64,000 nt of DNA from Hyphomicrobiales bacterium (GCA_900473175.1 UCKM01000009.1:40175-104174), one strand, 5' to 3'. Counted from the first letter of the stretch, positions 15,930 to 25,965 are shown. Notes: generated by a model from the letters alone, not told the origin. Numbers and translations: made by a program.

Positions 15930-18176
15930 ATGAACGACTGCTGCGCATCCTCTCGGGACAAAACAACTTCTGACTCCGCGACGTTGCAAAGCTTCGCTGT
16001 GCGGCCGGGCGTGACGTTTCCCGACTGGTCGGTCGTCACATCGCGCGCCGTCCGCCACGCTCTGCAGGCCATGGTCGGGTCGGACCACGTGCTTAATCGC
16101 TGGAACGGCTACGATCCGGCCACGGACCGCATTCGCGTCGCACTGCTCCAGCTTTATGCCGAAGACGGACGAGCCCCGAGCAGGAGCGCGCTTGCGGAGC
16201 GCGTGGGGCTCAGCGAGACAGCCATCCCACCTCTGTTGGAAGACCTCCGCCAGCGCGACTTGGTCGTCCTTGATGACGAACGGATCGTCGGCGCCTATCC
16301 ATTCACCGACCGGGACAGGGGCCATCGGGTCACTCTGGACCGACACGTCCTCAACGCCATGTGCGCGGTCGACGCGCTCGGTATCGGCGTGATGATGGAT
16401 GGTGACATCGCGAGCGCCTCGTCCTGCCGTCATTGCGCAGCGCCGATTCGGATTACGACGCGGGAGCGAGGACGGGCTCTGGCTGATGTCGAGCCACGGA
16501 TGGCCGTTATGTGGCAGAGCGTCCGCTATGACGGTGCGTGCGCCGCCAACTCTCTGTGCGCGACGACTGCTTTCTTCTGTTCCGATGACGATCTCACCGC
16601 CTGGCTCCGCGAACGCTCCGCTGACGAGCCCGGCTTTCGCTTGTCGATCGAAGAAGGGTTGCAGGCCGGCCGCGCTCTGTTCGGGCCGAGTCTCGCTGGC
16701 CTCGGAACGACGTCGCAATCGTCCGTTGATTTGGCTTCACACAGCGCGACGGACCGGCCCTTCCGTGCCAACGGCCGTGACGGAGGCGCCTATGACCTTG
16801 TCGTGATCGGCGCTGGCTCGGCCGGCTTCTCAGCCGCGATCACGGCCGCCGATCAGGGCGCGCAGGTGGCGCTGATTGGCAGCGGCACCATCGGCGGCAC
16901 CTGCGTCAATGTCGGCTGCGTGCCGTCCAAGACCCTGATCCGTGCCGCCGAGACTCTGCACAACGCCCGCATGGCGGCGCGTTTTGCCGGTATCACGGCC
17001 GAGGCCGAACTGACCGACTGGCGCCGAACCGTTCGACAGAAGGACGCGCTGGTTTCCGAGCTGCGCCGGGCCAAGTATGTCGACCTGCTCCCCGCCTACA
17101 ATGGCATCGCCTATCGCGACGGGCCGGCGCACCTCGTCGACGGCGGTGTCGAGGTGAACGGCACGCGTATTCCCGCCGGCAGGATCATCATCGCCACCGG
17201 CACGCGGCCGGCAGTGCCCACCATCCCCGGCATAGAGAGCGTGCCGTATCTGACCAGCACGACCGCGCTCGACCTCAAGGAGTTGCCGCGCTCGCTGCTG
17301 GTCATCGGCGGCGGCTATATCGGCGCGGAGCTCGCCCAGATGTTCAGCCGCGCCGGTGTCAAGGTGACGCTCGTCTGCCGGTCGCGCCTGCTTCCCGAAG
17401 CCGAGCCCGAGATCAGCGCGGCGCTGACGGGGTATTTCGAGGAGGAAGGGATCACCGTAGTCTCCGGCATTGCCTATCGCGTAATCCGCAAGACCGAGGG
17501 CGGTGTCTTGCTGACCGTCACGCGCGACGGCCAGGATGTTGCAATCGACGCCGATCAGGTGCTGATTTCCTCCGGCCGCACGCCCAACATCGAAGGCCTC
17601 GGGCTTGCCGAGCACGGGATTGCCATCTCGCCGAAGGGCATCGTCGTCGACGACCGCATGCGCACGACGCGCACTGGCATCTATGCCGCCGGCGATGTTA
17701 CCGGCCGCGACCAGTTCGTCTACATGGCCGCCTATGGCGCCAAGCTCGCCGCGAAGAACGCGCTCAACGGCGACAGCCTGCGCTACGACAACGGCGCGAT
17801 GCCGGCCATCGTCTTCACCGATCCGCAGGTGGCGAGCGTTGGGCTGACAGAGGCTGCCGCACGCGCCGCCGGACGGGCCGTCCGTGTCTCGACGATCGGC
17901 CTCGACCAGGTGCCTCGCGCGCTTGCCGCCCGCGACACCCGCGGGTTCATCAAGCTCGTAGCAGATGCGGACGACGGTCGGCTGCTCGGTGCGCATATCC
18001 TCGCGCCGGAAGGGGCCGACAGTATCCAGACCGCAGCGCTCGCCATTCGACAGGGGCTTACTATCGGCGATCTCGCCGACACGATCTTTCCGTATCTTAC
18101 CACCGTCGAAGGTTTGAAGCTCGCGGCGCTGGCGTTTGCCAAAGATGTTGCCAAGCTCTCCTGTTGCGCCGGTTGA
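15930..18176 (+). CDS. merBA: Fused organomercurial lyase (MerB) and mercuric reductase (MerA)
   Basis: One 748-residue frame carries both detoxification steps. Residues ~25-255 are MerB, which breaks carbon-mercury bonds: the catalytic residues C145, D148 (AMCAVDALG) and C210 (NSLCATTAFF) are present. Residues ~285-748 are MerA, which reduces Hg(II) to Hg(0) with NADPH: the FAD motif GAGSAG is at 294-299, the redox pair C325/C330 in GGTCVNVGC, and the C-terminal vicinal pair is in LSCCAG. The usual N-terminal metal-binding domain of MerA is absent, its place taken by MerB. It ends the mer operon. Confidence 0.95.
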   Translation: MNDCCASSRDKTTSDSATLQSFAVRPGVTFPDWSVVTSRAVRHALQAMVGSDHVLNRWNGYDPATDRIRVALLQLYAEDGRAPSRSALAERVGLSETAIPPLLEDLRQRDLVVLDDERIVGAYPFTDRDRGHRVTLDRHVLNAMCAVDALGIGVMMDGDIASASSCRHCAAPIRITTRERGRALADVEPRMAVMWQSVRYDGACAANSLCATTAFFCSDDDLTAWLRERSADEPGFRLSIEEGLQAGRALFGPSLAGLGTTSQSSVDLASHSATDRPFRANGRDGGAYDLVVIGAGSAGFSAAITAADQGAQVALIGSGTIGGTCVNVGCVPSKTLIRAAETLHNARMAARFAGITAEAELTDWRRTVRQKDALVSELRRAKYVDLLPAYNGIAYRDGPAHLVDGGVEVNGTRIPAGRIIIATGTRPAVPTIPGIESVPYLTSTTALDLKELPRSLLVIGGGYIGAELAQMFSRAGVKVTLVCRSRLLPEAEPEISAALTGYFEEEGITVVSGIAYRVIRKTEGGVLLTVTRDGQDVAIDADQVLISSGRTPNIEGLGLAEHGIAISPKGIVVDDRMRTTRTGIYAAGDVTGRDQFVYMAAYGAKLAAKNALNGDSLRYDNGAMPAIVFTDPQVASVGLTEAAARAAGRAVRVSTIGLDQVPRALAARDTRGFIKLVADADDGRLLGAHILAPEGADSIQTAALAIRQGLTIGDLADTIFPYLTTVEGLKLAALAFAKDVAKLSCCAG

Positions 18177-18712
18177 ACGATTGGGGGGGTCAATGAACCA
18201 TTGGGCAGCACGTCGGCACGCAGGCAACAGGATGCGTGCCGAGAACCTGCCTGCGCCCTTACTTGCTAAACAAGGAGGCATTTAGGAGGGATTTAGAGGG
18301 CTATAGCGTTAACGTAGTTCTCATCTTCACCTGACATGGCGCGCCATAAATCCCTTCAAATCATTCGGTTTACTTAAGATGACGTGCAGCAGCTTGCACG
18401 CCAAACCAGATCAAATCTCAAACGCCTACGCGTTTCTCCTGCGAATCCCTCAACCGCCGTTCTATTTGTCTCGTCTGGAGGCCTTCGACGATAATAAGGC
18501 ACCGCACGGGACCTGAGGCGCGATGCCGAAACTCCGTTACCAAAATTCCTTGCCACGCCCGACGTCAACACCTGCCAGCTGTGGGTTTTGTCGCGATTTC
18601 TGCTATATTGGCTCCCAACCTTGCAAGGGGCACTCCGCGTTTAAATACGTCACTGGCACGATACCGCTCGCCATTGCCCGCTGTCACATAGCGGCAGAAA
18701 GGAGAATGCGTC
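18177..18712. other. Gap between the mer operon and the molybdenum hydroxylase genes
   Basis: About 535 bases without a supported gene. A 12-base palindrome, ATGGCGCGCCAT, lies at 18336-18347 and a run of G at 18183, but no clear terminator or promoter was identified. It marks the boundary between the resistance module and the next operon. Confidence 0.5.
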
Positions 18713-19165
18713 ATGGCCTTCAATATCAACGTCAATGGAAACCCACATAGTGTCGATGTCGACGCCGATACGCCGCTGCTTTGGGTGCTTCGTGATGTGC
18801 TGGGCATGACCGGCACGAAGTTCGGTTGCGGCATGGCCTTGTGTGGCGCCTGCACCGTGCATATCGACGGAATCGCCACCCGTTCGTGTATCACGACTGT
18901 CGACAGCCTTGGCGAATCCAAGGTCACAACGATCGAGGCAATCGGCACGACAGCCGCCGGCGCGGCGATTCAGAAGGCCTGGCTCGACCACGAGGTCGTT
19001 CAATGCGGCTATTGCCAATCCGGCCAGATCATGTCGGCCTCGGCGCTGCTCGCGAGCAATCCGCATCCCACCGACGCCGATATCGACGATGCCATGAGTG
19101 GCAACATCTGCCGGTGTGGGACCTACGTCCGCATTCGCGAAGCGATCAAACTCGCCGCGCAATGA
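18713..19165 (+). CDS. Two-iron-sulfur-cluster subunit of a molybdenum hydroxylase (IorA-like)
   Basis: The 150-residue protein passes electrons from a molybdenum cofactor to an acceptor. The N-terminal plant-ferredoxin cluster is bound by C39, C44, C47 and C59 ([17 protein letters not shown]). The C-terminal cluster is bound by C98, C101, C133 and C135 (CGYCQSGQ and ICRCGTY). The two-cluster layout, short length and pairing with the 19187 gene fit the isoquinoline 1-oxidoreductase alpha type of the xanthine oxidase family. AAAGGAG precedes the ATG. Cytoplasmic folding is expected before export with its partner. Confidence 0.92.
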   Translation: MAFNINVNGNPHSVDVDADTPLLWVLRDVLGMTGTKFGCGMALCGACTVHIDGIATRSCITTVDSLGESKVTTIEAIGTTAAGAAIQKAWLDHEVVQCGYCQSGQIMSASALLASNPHPTDADIDDAMSGNICRCGTYVRIREAIKLAAQ

Positions 19166-19186
19166 CAAAAAGGGAGGCTGACGACC

Positions 19187-21385
19187 ATGCGTAACGATCG
19201 CATCGCTTACCGCGGCACTGGCTCATACGTATCAGAGAAGTCTCTTTCTCGCCGCAGCTTTTTACAGGCTGGGGCAGCCATCGGTGGTGGCTTTATGTTG
19301 AGCCTGAGCCTGCCATTCGCCAACGGCGAAGCCGGGGCAACCGAGCCCCAGGGCTTTGCCCCAAACGCCTTTGTCCGTATCGATGCAAACGGACAGATTT
19401 TCCTGACCATGCCCTATGTCGAGATGGGCCAAGGCACATATACCGCAGTCCCCATGCTGATTGCCGAAGAACTGGAGGTGAGCTTGGACCAGGTTCGCCT
19501 CGAGCACGCTCCCCCGAACGAAAAGCTCTACGCCAATCCGCTGCTTGGGGTGCAGGCGACCGGCAATTCGAACGCGATGCGCGGCGCATGGAAGCAGATG
19601 CGCGAGGCAGGTGCCACGGCACGCATGATGCTGGTTGCCGCTGCGGCCAAGGAGTGGGGTGTCGATCCGAATGCGTGTCGGGCACAGGACGGCGAGGTGA
19701 TCCACACGGACTCCGGACGGCGGCTAAAATATGGCGCGCTGGCGGCCTCCGCCGCAAACATGCCTGTTCCGCAAGATATTACGCTGAAATCCCCTGCTGA
19801 TTTCACGCTGATCGGCACGCCGGTCAAGCGTCTCGATACGCCGGCAAAGGTCAACGGAACCGCGGTCTATGGCATCGACGCCAGGCCGCCCGGCGTAAAG
19901 TTCGCAACCGTCGCGCAGTCGCCCGTGTTCGGCGGGCGTCTGAAGAGCGTTGATGATACAGCTGCCATGGCCGTCAAGGGTGTGCGCCAGGTCGTTCGGC
20001 TCAATGACGCCGTTGCGGTTGTGGCTGATCACATGGGCGCCGCCAAGAAAGGCATGGAAGCGCTCCAGATCGAATGGGATGACGGTCCGCATGCTTCGCT
20101 TTCGACCGAAGACATTGCGGGCGAGCTCGAAAAGGCGACACTGGGCCCAGGTGCCGTGGCACAGAACATCGGTGATGCAGACAAGGCCATAGCGGGGGCC
20201 GCCACGAAGGTCGAGGCGACGTATCAGCTGCCGTTCCTGGCCCATGCCACCATGGAGCCGATGAATTGCACCGTGGATTTCCGCAAGGATGAATGCGAAA
20301 TCTGGATTGGCAATCAGGCCATAGCCCGTGTCCAGGCCATGGCCGCGGAGGCCGCCGGCCTGCCGGTGGAAAAGGTCATCGTTCACAATCATCTGATCGG
20401 CGGCGGCTTTGGCAGGCGACTCGAGGCTGACGGTGCGGTCCGCGCCGTCGAGATCGCCAAGCAAGTCGAGGGGCCCGTGAAGGTCGTTTGGACCCGCGAG
20501 GAAGACATCCAGCATGACATGTACCGGCCCTATTGGTTTGACCGCCTTTCGGCCGGACTTGACGAGACGGGCAAGCCGGTTGCCTGGAAAAACCGGTTCG
20601 CCGGCTCTTCTATCGTCGCCAGATGGGCGCCGCCGGTCTTCAAGGATGGGCTTGATTCCGACTCGACCGAAGGCGCGATCAAGCTGGTCTACGACCTGCC
20701 GAATTTCCACGTCGAATATGTGCGTGTCGAACCTCCGGGAATTCCGACAGCATTCTGGCGCAGCGTCGGCCCTTCGCACAATGTTTTCGTGACCGAGAGT
20801 TTCATCGACGAATTGGCCGCGGCGGCGAAGCAGGATGCGGTAGCCTATCGGCGCGCACTCCTCGACAAGTCGCCGCGCGCCAGGGCCGTACTCGATCTTG
20901 CGGCGGAAAAAGCCGGCTGGGGACAGCCCTTGCCCGCGGGGAGCGGCCGCGGCGTCTCGCTGCAATTCGTATTCGGCAGTTACATGGCACAGGTCGCCGA
21001 GGTCGAAGTGGCGAAAGACGGCAGTGTGCGCCTTCGGCGCGTAGTCTGCGCGATGGACTGCGGTACCGCTATCAATCCCGACACGGTGCAGGCGCAAATC
21101 CAGAGCGGCATCATATTTGGCGCGACGGCCGCGCTCCACGGCGAAATTACGCTCAAGAACGGCCGCGTCGAACAGACCAATTTCGACACCTACCAGATGC
21201 TCCGCATCAACGAGGCGCCGGCCATCGAAGTTCATATCGTCAAGAGTTCGGAACCGCCGGGCGGAATGGGCGAAACGGGGACATCGGCAATCGTTCCGGC
21301 CATTGCCAATGCAATATTCGCCGCCACGGGCAAGCGCCTGCACAAGATGCCTGCCGATCCCAACATTTTGAAGCAACCCACGTAA
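19187..21385 (+). CDS. Molybdopterin-binding subunit of an aldehyde/N-heterocycle oxidoreductase (IorB-like)
   Basis: The 732-residue catalytic subunit binds the molybdenum cofactor. It has a twin-arginine signal (R22-R23 in SRRSFLQAGAA followed by a hydrophobic stretch), so the folded enzyme is probably exported. The family glycine-rich segments are present (HNHLIGGGFGRRLE) and the C-terminal GGMGETGTSAIVPA holds the catalytic glutamate. It lies 21 bases after the iron-sulfur subunit. Substrates of this family include aldehydes and nitrogen heterocycles; the actual one cannot be read from sequence, and no cytochrome partner is encoded next to it. Confidence 0.92.
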   Translation: MRNDRIAYRGTGSYVSEKSLSRRSFLQAGAAIGGGFMLSLSLPFANGEAGATEPQGFAPNAFVRIDANGQIFLTMPYVEMGQGTYTAVPMLIAEELEVSLDQVRLEHAPPNEKLYANPLLGVQATGNSNAMRGAWKQMREAGATARMMLVAAAAKEWGVDPNACRAQDGEVIHTDSGRRLKYGALAASAANMPVPQDITLKSPADFTLIGTPVKRLDTPAKVNGTAVYGIDARPPGVKFATVAQSPVFGGRLKSVDDTAAMAVKGVRQVVRLNDAVAVVADHMGAAKKGMEALQIEWDDGPHASLSTEDIAGELEKATLGPGAVAQNIGDADKAIAGAATKVEATYQLPFLAHATMEPMNCTVDFRKDECEIWIGNQAIARVQAMAAEAAGLPVEKVIVHNHLIGGGFGRRLEADGAVRAVEIAKQVEGPVKVVWTREEDIQHDMYRPYWFDRLSAGLDETGKPVAWKNRFAGSSIVARWAPPVFKDGLDSDSTEGAIKLVYDLPNFHVEYVRVEPPGIPTAFWRSVGPSHNVFVTESFIDELAAAAKQDAVAYRRALLDKSPRARAVLDLAAEKAGWGQPLPAGSGRGVSLQFVFGSYMAQVAEVEVAKDGSVRLRRVVCAMDCGTAINPDTVQAQIQSGIIFGATAALHGEITLKNGRVEQTNFDTYQMLRINEAPAIEVHIVKSSEPPGGMGETGTSAIVPAIANAIFAATGKRLHKMPADPNILKQPT

Positions 21386-21425
21386 GCGGCTTGCCTGCGT
21401 CCTTCGCAGAGACAAGGAGAATAAG

Positions 21426-22034
21426 ATGACAAATGCAAATGCCACTCCGGGGGGGCGCTCCGCCGACATGAAGCTTGAAGTCGTCGTCATCCCTGTTTCG
21501 GATGTCGATCGTTCCAAGCAGTTCTACGGCAATCTCGGTTGGAGGCTTGACGCCGACTTTGTCAGAAGTGACGGATCGCGCGCCGTTCAGTTTACGCCTC
21601 CGGGCTCGCCGTGCTCGATCCACCTGGGCGTCGCGTCAGGGCTCTTTCTCGTTGTCTCCAACGTTGACACCGCGCACGCGGAACTCGCCGGGCGCGGTGT
21701 CGACGTCAGCGACGTGTTCCATCGCGGCGACGGTCCGGGCCGACTGAGCGGCCCGGATCCGCAACGGCGCAGTTACGCCTCTTTCGCCTCATTCAGCGAT
21801 CCGGACGGCAATGAGTGGCTGTTGCAAGAAGTTACCGCGCGATTGCCGGGACGAGTAGACACGGACAATACGACATTCAACTCGTCAACCGAGCTTGCCG
21901 CCGCACTTCGCCGTGCAGCGGCCGCGCATGGCGAGCACGAGAAACGGACTGGCGGTCAGCACGATGAGAATTGGCCCGACTGGTACGCCGAGTATATCGT
22001 GCGGGAGCAGGGGGGAAAGGAACTGCCATTGTAG
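21426..22034 (+). CDS. VOC-fold (glyoxalase/dioxygenase superfamily) protein
   Basis: The 202-residue protein carries a single vicinal-oxygen-chelate domain at about 15-145. It shows the opening strand-helix LEVVVIPVSDVDRSKQFYGN, the middle PGSPCSIHLG and the closing SFSDPDGNEWLLQEV, where histidine and glutamate ligands sit in metal-binding members. The tail (150-202) is hydrophilic and contains EHEKRTGGQHDENWPDWYAE, common in related alphaproteobacterial proteins. ACAAGGAGA precedes the ATG. It lies in the same direction as the molybdenum hydroxylase genes. The substrate is unknown. Confidence 0.85.
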   Translation: MTNANATPGGRSADMKLEVVVIPVSDVDRSKQFYGNLGWRLDADFVRSDGSRAVQFTPPGSPCSIHLGVASGLFLVVSNVDTAHAELAGRGVDVSDVFHRGDGPGRLSGPDPQRRSYASFASFSDPDGNEWLLQEVTARLPGRVDTDNTTFNSSTELAAALRRAAAAHGEHEKRTGGQHDENWPDWYAEYIVREQGGKELPL

Positions 22035-22127
22035 GCGGCCGATCGCCATGCGTCCGTCCGAATACGAAGGGCGATCGCATTTGATCCAGCCTGAAAATGT
22101 GAAATCAACATTTGGGTTCAAACCGCA

Positions 22128-23891
22128 ATGGCTCGATTACTGTCGGTGAATGTCGGCCTTCCGCGCGATATCGAGTGGAAGGGGCGCACAGTGCATACCG
22201 GGATCTTCAAGGATCCGGTGCTTGGCCGGTGTCAGGTCGGCCGCTTGAATCTCGAAGGGGACGGACAAGGCGACTTGGCCGGCCATGGCGGCGAGCAGCG
22301 CGCCGTCTTCGTCTACCAGATCGAATCCTATCGGCATTGGCAGGATCAGCTGAAAAGGACGGATTTCGTCTACGGTCAATTCGGCGAGAACTTCACGATC
22401 GAAGGATTGCCCGACGACGCTGTGTGCATCGGCGACCGCTATCAGATCGGCACGGCGCTGTTCGAGGTCACGCAACCGCGCGTTACTTGCTATCGCGTCG
22501 GCATACGCATGAACGAGCCCCGCATGCCGGCATTGCTGACATCCAGCGGACGGCCTGGTTTTTATTTCCGCGTCCTTGAGGAAGGCGAGGTGGGAGCCGG
22601 CGACGAAATCGTCAAGGTAGGCGAAGCGAAGCAGCAAATGACCGTCGCGGAGATCAACGCCCTGCTCTATTCGCCCGATCATCCGCGCGCCCGGCTGGAG
22701 CGCGCATTGGAAATCGAGGCGCTTTCGCCCGGATGGCACGCGTCGTTCGAGGCGTTGATGCAGGGAAACGCCACTGCCTCGGCGGGGGGTAACGCCGGGC
22801 TGATGCCGGCGGCAGCTGCGCATCCGGTTGCGCCGGGGTTTCGGTCGCTCGTTGTGACGGCGATGGATCAGGAGGCCGCCGACATCGTCTCGGTGACGAT
22901 GAAAAGCCAGGACAGTCAACCGCTGGCAGAGGCTCTGCCCGGACAATACGTGGTGTTGCGGCTTCAACGAACCGGTGGCTCCCCCCCGCTCTTTCGCAGC
23001 TATTCGCTCTCTGGCCCGCCCTCGACGGAACACTATCGCATCAGCGTCAAAATCGAGCCTGATGGAGCGGCTGGAACCTACCTGCACGAGCATGTCCGGG
23101 TAGGCGACATTCTCGACGTCAGCTCGCCGCGCGGAAGCTTTGTTCTCCAGTCCGCAGAGCGGCCGGTCGTATTGCTCAGCGCGGGAATCGGGGCGACCCC
23201 CGTCTTGGCCATGCTGCACGCCCTGACGGTTCCGGGATCTGCACGCCAGGTCTTGTGGCTCCACGGGGCTCGCAATCGGCGGCATCATGCTTTTGCCGGC
23301 GAAGTCCGCCGGCTTATGCTCGCGCTCCCACGCGGCCGCAGCGTCGTTTGCTACAGCAGCCCCGGCGCACGTGACAGCGCGGGTGAGGATTTCGATGTGA
23401 AGGGGCACCTCTCCCGTTCAATCCTTAACGAGGTCGGCGTACCACGAGAGGCTGATGTCTACCTCTGTGGACCTGCCCGGTTCATGACAGATATGAGAGC
23501 GGCGCTGGGAGACCTGGGCATGAAGCCGGAACGGATTCACCTTGAAATCTTCAACGGCAGCGAGTCGATGACCCCCGGTGTCGTGAGCGCACCGGCGCGG
23601 GCTCCGCATCTGCCGAAAGACGATACCAACTCTGGTCCGCTAATTTCGTTCGCGCGAAGTGGTATAGCGGCGCACTGGAAGGCCTCGGCCTACCAGAGCA
23701 TTCTTGAGCTTGCCGAAGCCTGTGACGTGCCGGTGCGATGGTCGTGCCGCGCCGGGGTCTGCCACAACTGCGAGGGCGGGCTGATCTCCGGCGCCGTCAC
23801 CTACCAGCCTGATCCGCTTGATCAACCCGCCGAGGGAAATGTCCTGATCTGCTGCTCGCGGCCACAGGATGACGTGGTGATCGACCTCTGA
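22128..23891 (+). CDS. MOSC domain - FAD/NAD reductase - 2Fe-2S ferredoxin fusion
   Basis: Three modules lie in one 587-residue protein. Residues 1-210 are a YiiM-type MOSC domain (GGEQRAVFVYQIESYRHW, QPRVTCYRVGIRM), which binds molybdenum cofactor through its cysteine, here the one in VTCYR. Residues ~235-480 are a ferredoxin-NADP-reductase-like FAD and NAD domain (FRSYSLSGPP, SAGIGATPVLAML, YLCGPARFM). Residues 510-587 are a plant-type ferredoxin with C540, C545, C548 and C575 or C576. The arrangement matches self-sufficient reductases for N-hydroxylated substrates. Its position beside a molybdenum hydroxylase suggests related chemistry. Confidence 0.9.
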   Translation: MARLLSVNVGLPRDIEWKGRTVHTGIFKDPVLGRCQVGRLNLEGDGQGDLAGHGGEQRAVFVYQIESYRHWQDQLKRTDFVYGQFGENFTIEGLPDDAVCIGDRYQIGTALFEVTQPRVTCYRVGIRMNEPRMPALLTSSGRPGFYFRVLEEGEVGAGDEIVKVGEAKQQMTVAEINALLYSPDHPRARLERALEIEALSPGWHASFEALMQGNATASAGGNAGLMPAAAAHPVAPGFRSLVVTAMDQEAADIVSVTMKSQDSQPLAEALPGQYVVLRLQRTGGSPPLFRSYSLSGPPSTEHYRISVKIEPDGAAGTYLHEHVRVGDILDVSSPRGSFVLQSAERPVVLLSAGIGATPVLAMLHALTVPGSARQVLWLHGARNRRHHAFAGEVRRLMLALPRGRSVVCYSSPGARDSAGEDFDVKGHLSRSILNEVGVPREADVYLCGPARFMTDMRAALGDLGMKPERIHLEIFNGSESMTPGVVSAPARAPHLPKDDTNSGPLISFARSGIAAHWKASAYQSILELAEACDVPVRWSCRAGVCHNCEGGLISGAVTYQPDPLDQPAEGNVLICCSRPQDDVVIDL

Positions 23892-23948
23892 GCTCACTCG
23901 GCTTTGAGCAATCACAACCGGCCAGTCGAAGTCGGGCGCTCGGCGCCT

Positions 23949-24869
23949 TCAATATTTTGAAGGGACGTACAGTTCCGGCGGCAGCACCTTGCGCTCATAA
24001 TCAGGATTGAACACGCGCTGCGGCAGGGTGATATCCTCGTGCGGAACCTCTTCATAGGGAATCTGTTGCAGCAGATGATCCATGCAATTCAGGCGGGCCC
24101 GCTTCTTGTCATTGCCCTCGACAATATACCAGGGCGCTTCGGGAATATTGGTGCGGGCGAAGGTTTCCTCCTTGGCTTTCGTATAGGCTTCCCAGCGCAC
24201 GCGCGATTGCAGATCCATGGGCGACAGTTTCCACTGCTTCAATGGATCGTGGATGCGCACGAGAAATCGCATCTGCTGCTCTTCATCGGTGATGGAAAAC
24301 CAGTACTTCACCAAACGGACGCCCGAGCGCACCAGCATGCGCTCGAACTCGGGCACATCGTGGAAAAACTCCGCAACCTGGTCTTCGGTGGCAAATCCCA
24401 TGACCCGCTCGACACCCGAGCGGTTGTACCAGGAGCGGTCGAAGAGCACGATCTCGCCGCCAGCGGGCAGATGCGGCACATAGCGCTGGAAATACCACTG
24501 CGTCTTCTCGCGGTCCGATGGAGCCGGCAGCGCGACGACCCGCACGATGCGTGGGTTCAGCCGCTGGGTAATGCGCTTGATGACGCCGCCCTTGCCGGCC
24601 GAATCGCGGCCTTCGAAGATCACGACGACCTTCTCCTTGTGGTAGGCTACCCAGTCCTGCAGCTTGATCAGTTCGGCCTGGAGGGAGAGCAGAGCGCGAA
24701 AATAGTCGATACGCGGAATCGTGGGTGGATGCGACTTGCGATAAATCTTGCGGATTTCCTCCGACAAAGCGGGCTCAGAAAGCTCGAGCTCATAGTCCTC
24801 GTCGAGCGTATCGGCCAATTCTGCTTCCAGCCAATCCGTATTTTCGACCTTGTCCTTCGAATAATTCAT
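23949..24869 (-). CDS. ppk2: Polyphosphate kinase 2
   Basis: The 306-residue cytoplasmic enzyme transfers phosphate between polyphosphate and nucleotides. The P-loop EGRDSAGKGG is at 86-95, the Walker B/lid sequence FDRSWYNR at 143-150, and the family's GEIVLFDRSWYNRSGVERVM and PMDLQSRVRW segments are complete. Length and motifs are those of single-domain PPK2 (class I-like, usually favouring GDP or ADP phosphorylation). It is transcribed opposite to the fusion gene at 22128 and stands alone. Confidence 0.94.
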   Translation of the reverse strand: MNYSKDKVENTDWLEAELADTLDEDYELELSEPALSEEIRKIYRKSHPPTIPRIDYFRALLSLQAELIKLQDWVAYHKEKVVVIFEGRDSAGKGGVIKRITQRLNPRIVRVVALPAPSDREKTQWYFQRYVPHLPAGGEIVLFDRSWYNRSGVERVMGFATEDQVAEFFHDVPEFERMLVRSGVRLVKYWFSITDEEQQMRFLVRIHDPLKQWKLSPMDLQSRVRWEAYTKAKEETFARTNIPEAPWYIVEGNDKKRARLNCMDHLLQQIPYEEVPHEDITLPQRVFNPDYERKVLPPELYVPSKY

Positions 24870-25100
24870 CGCACGACTCCGAATTTGGCCAATTATTGCG
24901 CCCGTTGCATCCGCTTATCGCATAGTTGCGTGAAGCTAATTTAAAGTCTCGTGGCGATCAAAACCGTGTCGCCAGTCCGGTGTCTGCAAGGAGCGCCCCG
25001 TTCGCGGCGCAATGTGGTGATGGACCGGGACCTGCCTTCTATCGATAATGCTCCTGATTGTCACAGAAACATTGCAGTTATGTGACGCCAGTCGCCACGT

Positions 25101-25751
25101 CTACCAGAGCCCGGGAATCAGCCGCGACGTGCGGGCACGGTAGGCGTCGTACGCGTCGCCAAACTGCGATCGCAGCAGCGCCTCTTCCGAGCGAATGCGA
25201 GCCACGATCGGCGGTATGAGGAGCGCAGTAAGCAGCACACCGACCCCAGAGCGAAAGGCCAGGGCCCACCCGAACGAGTTGACCAGTAATCCAAGATAGC
25301 TCGGATGGCGGATGACGCTATAAATGCCGCCGGTCACCAGTGTGTGCGCGGGCTGGATGGCGACCAAGCCGCTGAACCGATCGCCGAGCACAAAGACCGG
25401 CCAGAGACGAAGCGCGCCGCCAACGGCGAAGAGAAGGACGCCGAGCCAGCGAATAGTATCGCCGTCGATGACCCAGAACTCCATCCGGTCGGCATAGGCC
25501 GGAAGATAACCGTTCAACAGCCCGATCAGTCCAAGCGGCACGAGTACCCACCGATTGCTGCGATCTTCGCGCTGACCTGGGCTCAAATTTCCGCCAGCGA
25601 ACACCGACACGCCCGCGAGCGCGAAAAGCACCAGCGTGAGAGCGACGAGCGGCGGGTGTGAGAAGAAGGCAGCAAACCCGCCCCAGCCAAGGACAGCCAG
25701 TCCGAGATAGGCGGCGGTTGAAACCACAATGAGTATGAATCTGACAATCAT
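25101..25751 (-). CDS. Isoprenylcysteine carboxyl methyltransferase-like membrane protein
   Basis: The 216-residue protein has four to five hydrophobic segments. It ends with the family motif: TGGIYSVIRHPSYLGLL (RHP) followed by EEALLRSQFGDAYDAY with a conserved glutamate and tyrosines. These residues bind S-adenosylmethionine in ICMT and phospholipid methyltransferase relatives. The bacterial substrate is not known. It is a single gene on the minus strand and shows normal length. Confidence 0.85.
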   Translation of the reverse strand: MIVRFILIVVSTAAYLGLAVLGWGGFAAFFSHPPLVALTLVLFALAGVSVFAGGNLSPGQREDRSNRWVLVPLGLIGLLNGYLPAYADRMEFWVIDGDTIRWLGVLLFAVGGALRLWPVFVLGDRFSGLVAIQPAHTLVTGGIYSVIRHPSYLGLLVNSFGWALAFRSGVGVLLTALLIPPIVARIRSEEALLRSQFGDAYDAYRARTSRLIPGLW

Positions 25752-25965
25752 GCTCTATCCGGAGGGACGCGATAAGTGCGATTGGCGAGATTGATATCCA
25801 CCATAATGGCCAATGGTCTGTCGCTCAAGTTTCACGAAGCGCACCTTGTCCCACTTCGGAAGCGACCCTTCCCCGCCGCCTTCGCCCAAAGGGATGCCCT
25901 GACGGAACCATGCCGACATGGTATTTTTAGCGCGATCAGAGTTTTTGATCAGGGAAACGCACAAA

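Noticed and set aside
18336..18347. ATGGCGCGCCAT palindrome after the mer operon
   Set aside because: A single 12-base palindrome in GC-rich DNA without a second copy or a position at a promoter is not evidence of a site.
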